DNA from: Luzula sylvatica
Taxonomy: Eukaryota; Streptophyta; Magnoliopsida; Poales; Juncaceae
Direction: 5' to 3'
Assembly (NCBI GenBank): GCA_946800325.1
Contig: OX326958.1
Coordinates: 30,983,314-31,047,313 of the forward strand
Length of the DNA stretch: 64,000 nt
The notes under the pieces were generated by a model, which worked only from the letters and a program-made list of their open reading frames with translations, was not told where the DNA came from and made no database searches. This document shows positions 62,400 to 64,000 of this stretch, piece by piece (the first letter of the stretch is position 1; each line of letters opens with the position of its first letter). The translations under genes and the position numbers were made by a program.

Positions 62400-63839
62400 A
62401 ATAGTGGATATAAGAGGAAGATTCTATTTGTTAAGAATACTGGATGTTGCTACAAATTGTGCGAGTTGTATGAAATTGTTCTTTTGTAATAAAACAACGA
62501 TGTTTAAGATATGTGAAATGTGAATTTGATGAGTACAAATTGTTATTTTTTCCTTTCATATTTTTCCACTACAATAACACAATATTCATATATAAAACAA
62601 CTCTTATACTAACACAATACAATATACAACTAGAAATAATATTCATATATAAAAACAACAAATGTTTTGTTCTTTCAGAAATTGGCCTTGCTACAGTTGG
62701 TTCCTCGCATTTAAAATATCTAATTCGTGCAAATATGGTACATGAGAACATCAAATAGGTCATGAAACTCGGAATCATTTCGCTCATGTACAAAATCTAA
62801 AAACGAAATATCAACAAATATTTATACAAGAACGACGACTAAACAAACCCTAATACAAAACAATAACAAAAATATTTACAAAAAACTCCATTTTCATCTT
62901 CCTCGTGAAAGAGCTCTGCGCCATTGACTCTTCCTTTTACTCATCGGTTTATTCCAAGTTGTCGCGAAGAGCAAAAAAAAATAAACCTCTCCCTTGTTCT
63001 CATAGCTCCGGTCCCTCGGCCTTTTCTCTTTTCTACGATTGATTTGACTCACCCATGTTCCGATTGTTCAGATTTCATCGCCTATCTGCCCCCGCTCTAG
63101 TTGTTCTGATGTCACAATACATGAATTATTAGAAAGAATTTCAAGAATTAATCCATAATACAGGGTTTACGAGGTAAAAGAACAATTTCTCTCTCAAATA
63201 GCTAAGTGATGGATCTAAATGAGAAACAAATTATTCTAATTGAATTAAAAAATTACTTCTAACCTCAGTCTCCTAAAATATTACAAAATTATCCACTGTA
63301 CTAGATCGTTGCTTCTGAACTTCATCGAATATCTGTTGTAGACATTAACACCGTATCTAAATGCAAATGAAGCAAATGTCAAACTATCAAATCATTCTTA
63401 TATATTTGAGAAATATAAAATAGAGAATAAAAATATATATGGAAAATAGTAGACAATGAGCATATCAAATCAATTTAGTAAAACCTAAATTCAGGACTAG
63501 GGATCCAAATGAAACCTAATCAAATTGAAAGGTTCAACAGAAATTGATAATCCTAATCTAATCTAAGACCTTAACTAAATCCTAATTTGTAAAGACCGTT
63601 ACATATTAGTACACATTGCAACACTAAAATGCTTGCCAATTGTTATTTTTTTTCTTCCAAAGACTGCAATTCAGCCCAAATTGCAAAGGCTGAAACATAC
63701 AAAATTGGAAATGGACAAAATCAGAGTATCCGATCCAGAAAAGCTTAGGATTTCCGAACTTGCCAATCAAAACCAATTAAAAACTAGGGTTCCCAAATTA
63801 AAAAATCACTTAAAGAACATCGGAGAATAACAATACTGA
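62400..63839. other. Intergenic stretch
   Basis: AT-rich to 62880. 62890-63110 is richer in GC and might hold an exon on the minus strand (frame ending TSEQLERGQIGDEI), but no splice-consistent model is evident. The rest is AT-rich. Confidence 0.35.
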
Positions 63840-64000
63840 TACCTTAAGGGGCGAATCACTAGCATAATACTGGGACGAAACAGAGGTGTTCTTCCATGAG
63901 AGAGTGAATGCGGTAGAGACCGAAAGGAAGAGGATGAGAGAAGCTTTGTTTTGGACAGACAAGTGAGGACTGAGGAGATTAAGATCGGCAAGCAAACGAA
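63840..64000 (-). other. Possible first or internal exon at the right edge
   Basis: The minus-strand sequence is less AT-rich than its surroundings and open in two frames (LADLNLLSPHLSVQNKASL... and PILISSVLTCLSKTKLLSSS...). It ends at a good donor (TTAAG/GTATCAG, at about 63842). The Ser/Leu-rich frame would fit a transit peptide. The gene would start right of the window. Confidence 0.3.

Noticed and set aside
61308..62793. Various 60-80 residue frames
   Set aside because: AT-driven composition without domains or splice context, except the weak Harbinger-like tail recorded separately.

Overview
This is nuclear DNA of a flowering plant, most probably a eudicot. It is AT-rich, its genes carry GT-AG introns, it has a plant-type tRNA-Ala gene and plant-specific families (VQ, HD-Zip, MenA phytyltransferase, FAR1-related), and most of it is intergenic DNA built from plant transposable elements. 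I cannot name the species.

Genes, left to right: the 3' part of a chloroplast MenA/ABC4-type prenyltransferase (374-1667, +); a VQ-motif protein (2048-2770, -); a ten-exon zinc alcohol dehydrogenase-like gene (26990-29122, +); an intronless coiled-coil protein (29697-30713, +); tRNA-Ala(AGC) (30980-31052, +); a small protein with a GVCPxCL cysteine motif (32133-32645, -); and a three-exon HD-Zip class I transcription factor (45556-46442, -). The first two genes and the 27-33 kb group are the gene-bearing islands. Nothing links these genes into one pathway.

Mobile DNA fills the rest. Helitrons lie at 7912-10280 (-), 39861-42363 (+) and 55117-56536 (-), and a further Helitron 3' end lies at 50642. 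A CACTA element with TAG target duplications occupies 18069-22711 and carries a four-exon accessory reading frame. It lies beside a broken FAR1-related/MULE transposase pseudogene (15492-17825, -). A Tourist-like TIR element holds about 850 bp of TATAT repeat (22914-24166). A Mutator-like TIR element with a perfect 9-bp duplication (36110-37121) sits inside another inverted-repeat element. A hAT element with a perfect 8-bp duplication (54795-56640) is split by a Helitron. A 5'-truncated LINE with a perfect 15-bp duplication (58835-61104, -) lies beside an older decayed LINE.

I found no operon-like cluster, CRISPR array or clearly new system. The most informative features are the nested insertions that can be dated by their target duplications, a Helitron filled with a higher-order 'TTTTGGTCC' minisatellite, and small departures from family consensus in the HD-Zip and ADH genes.
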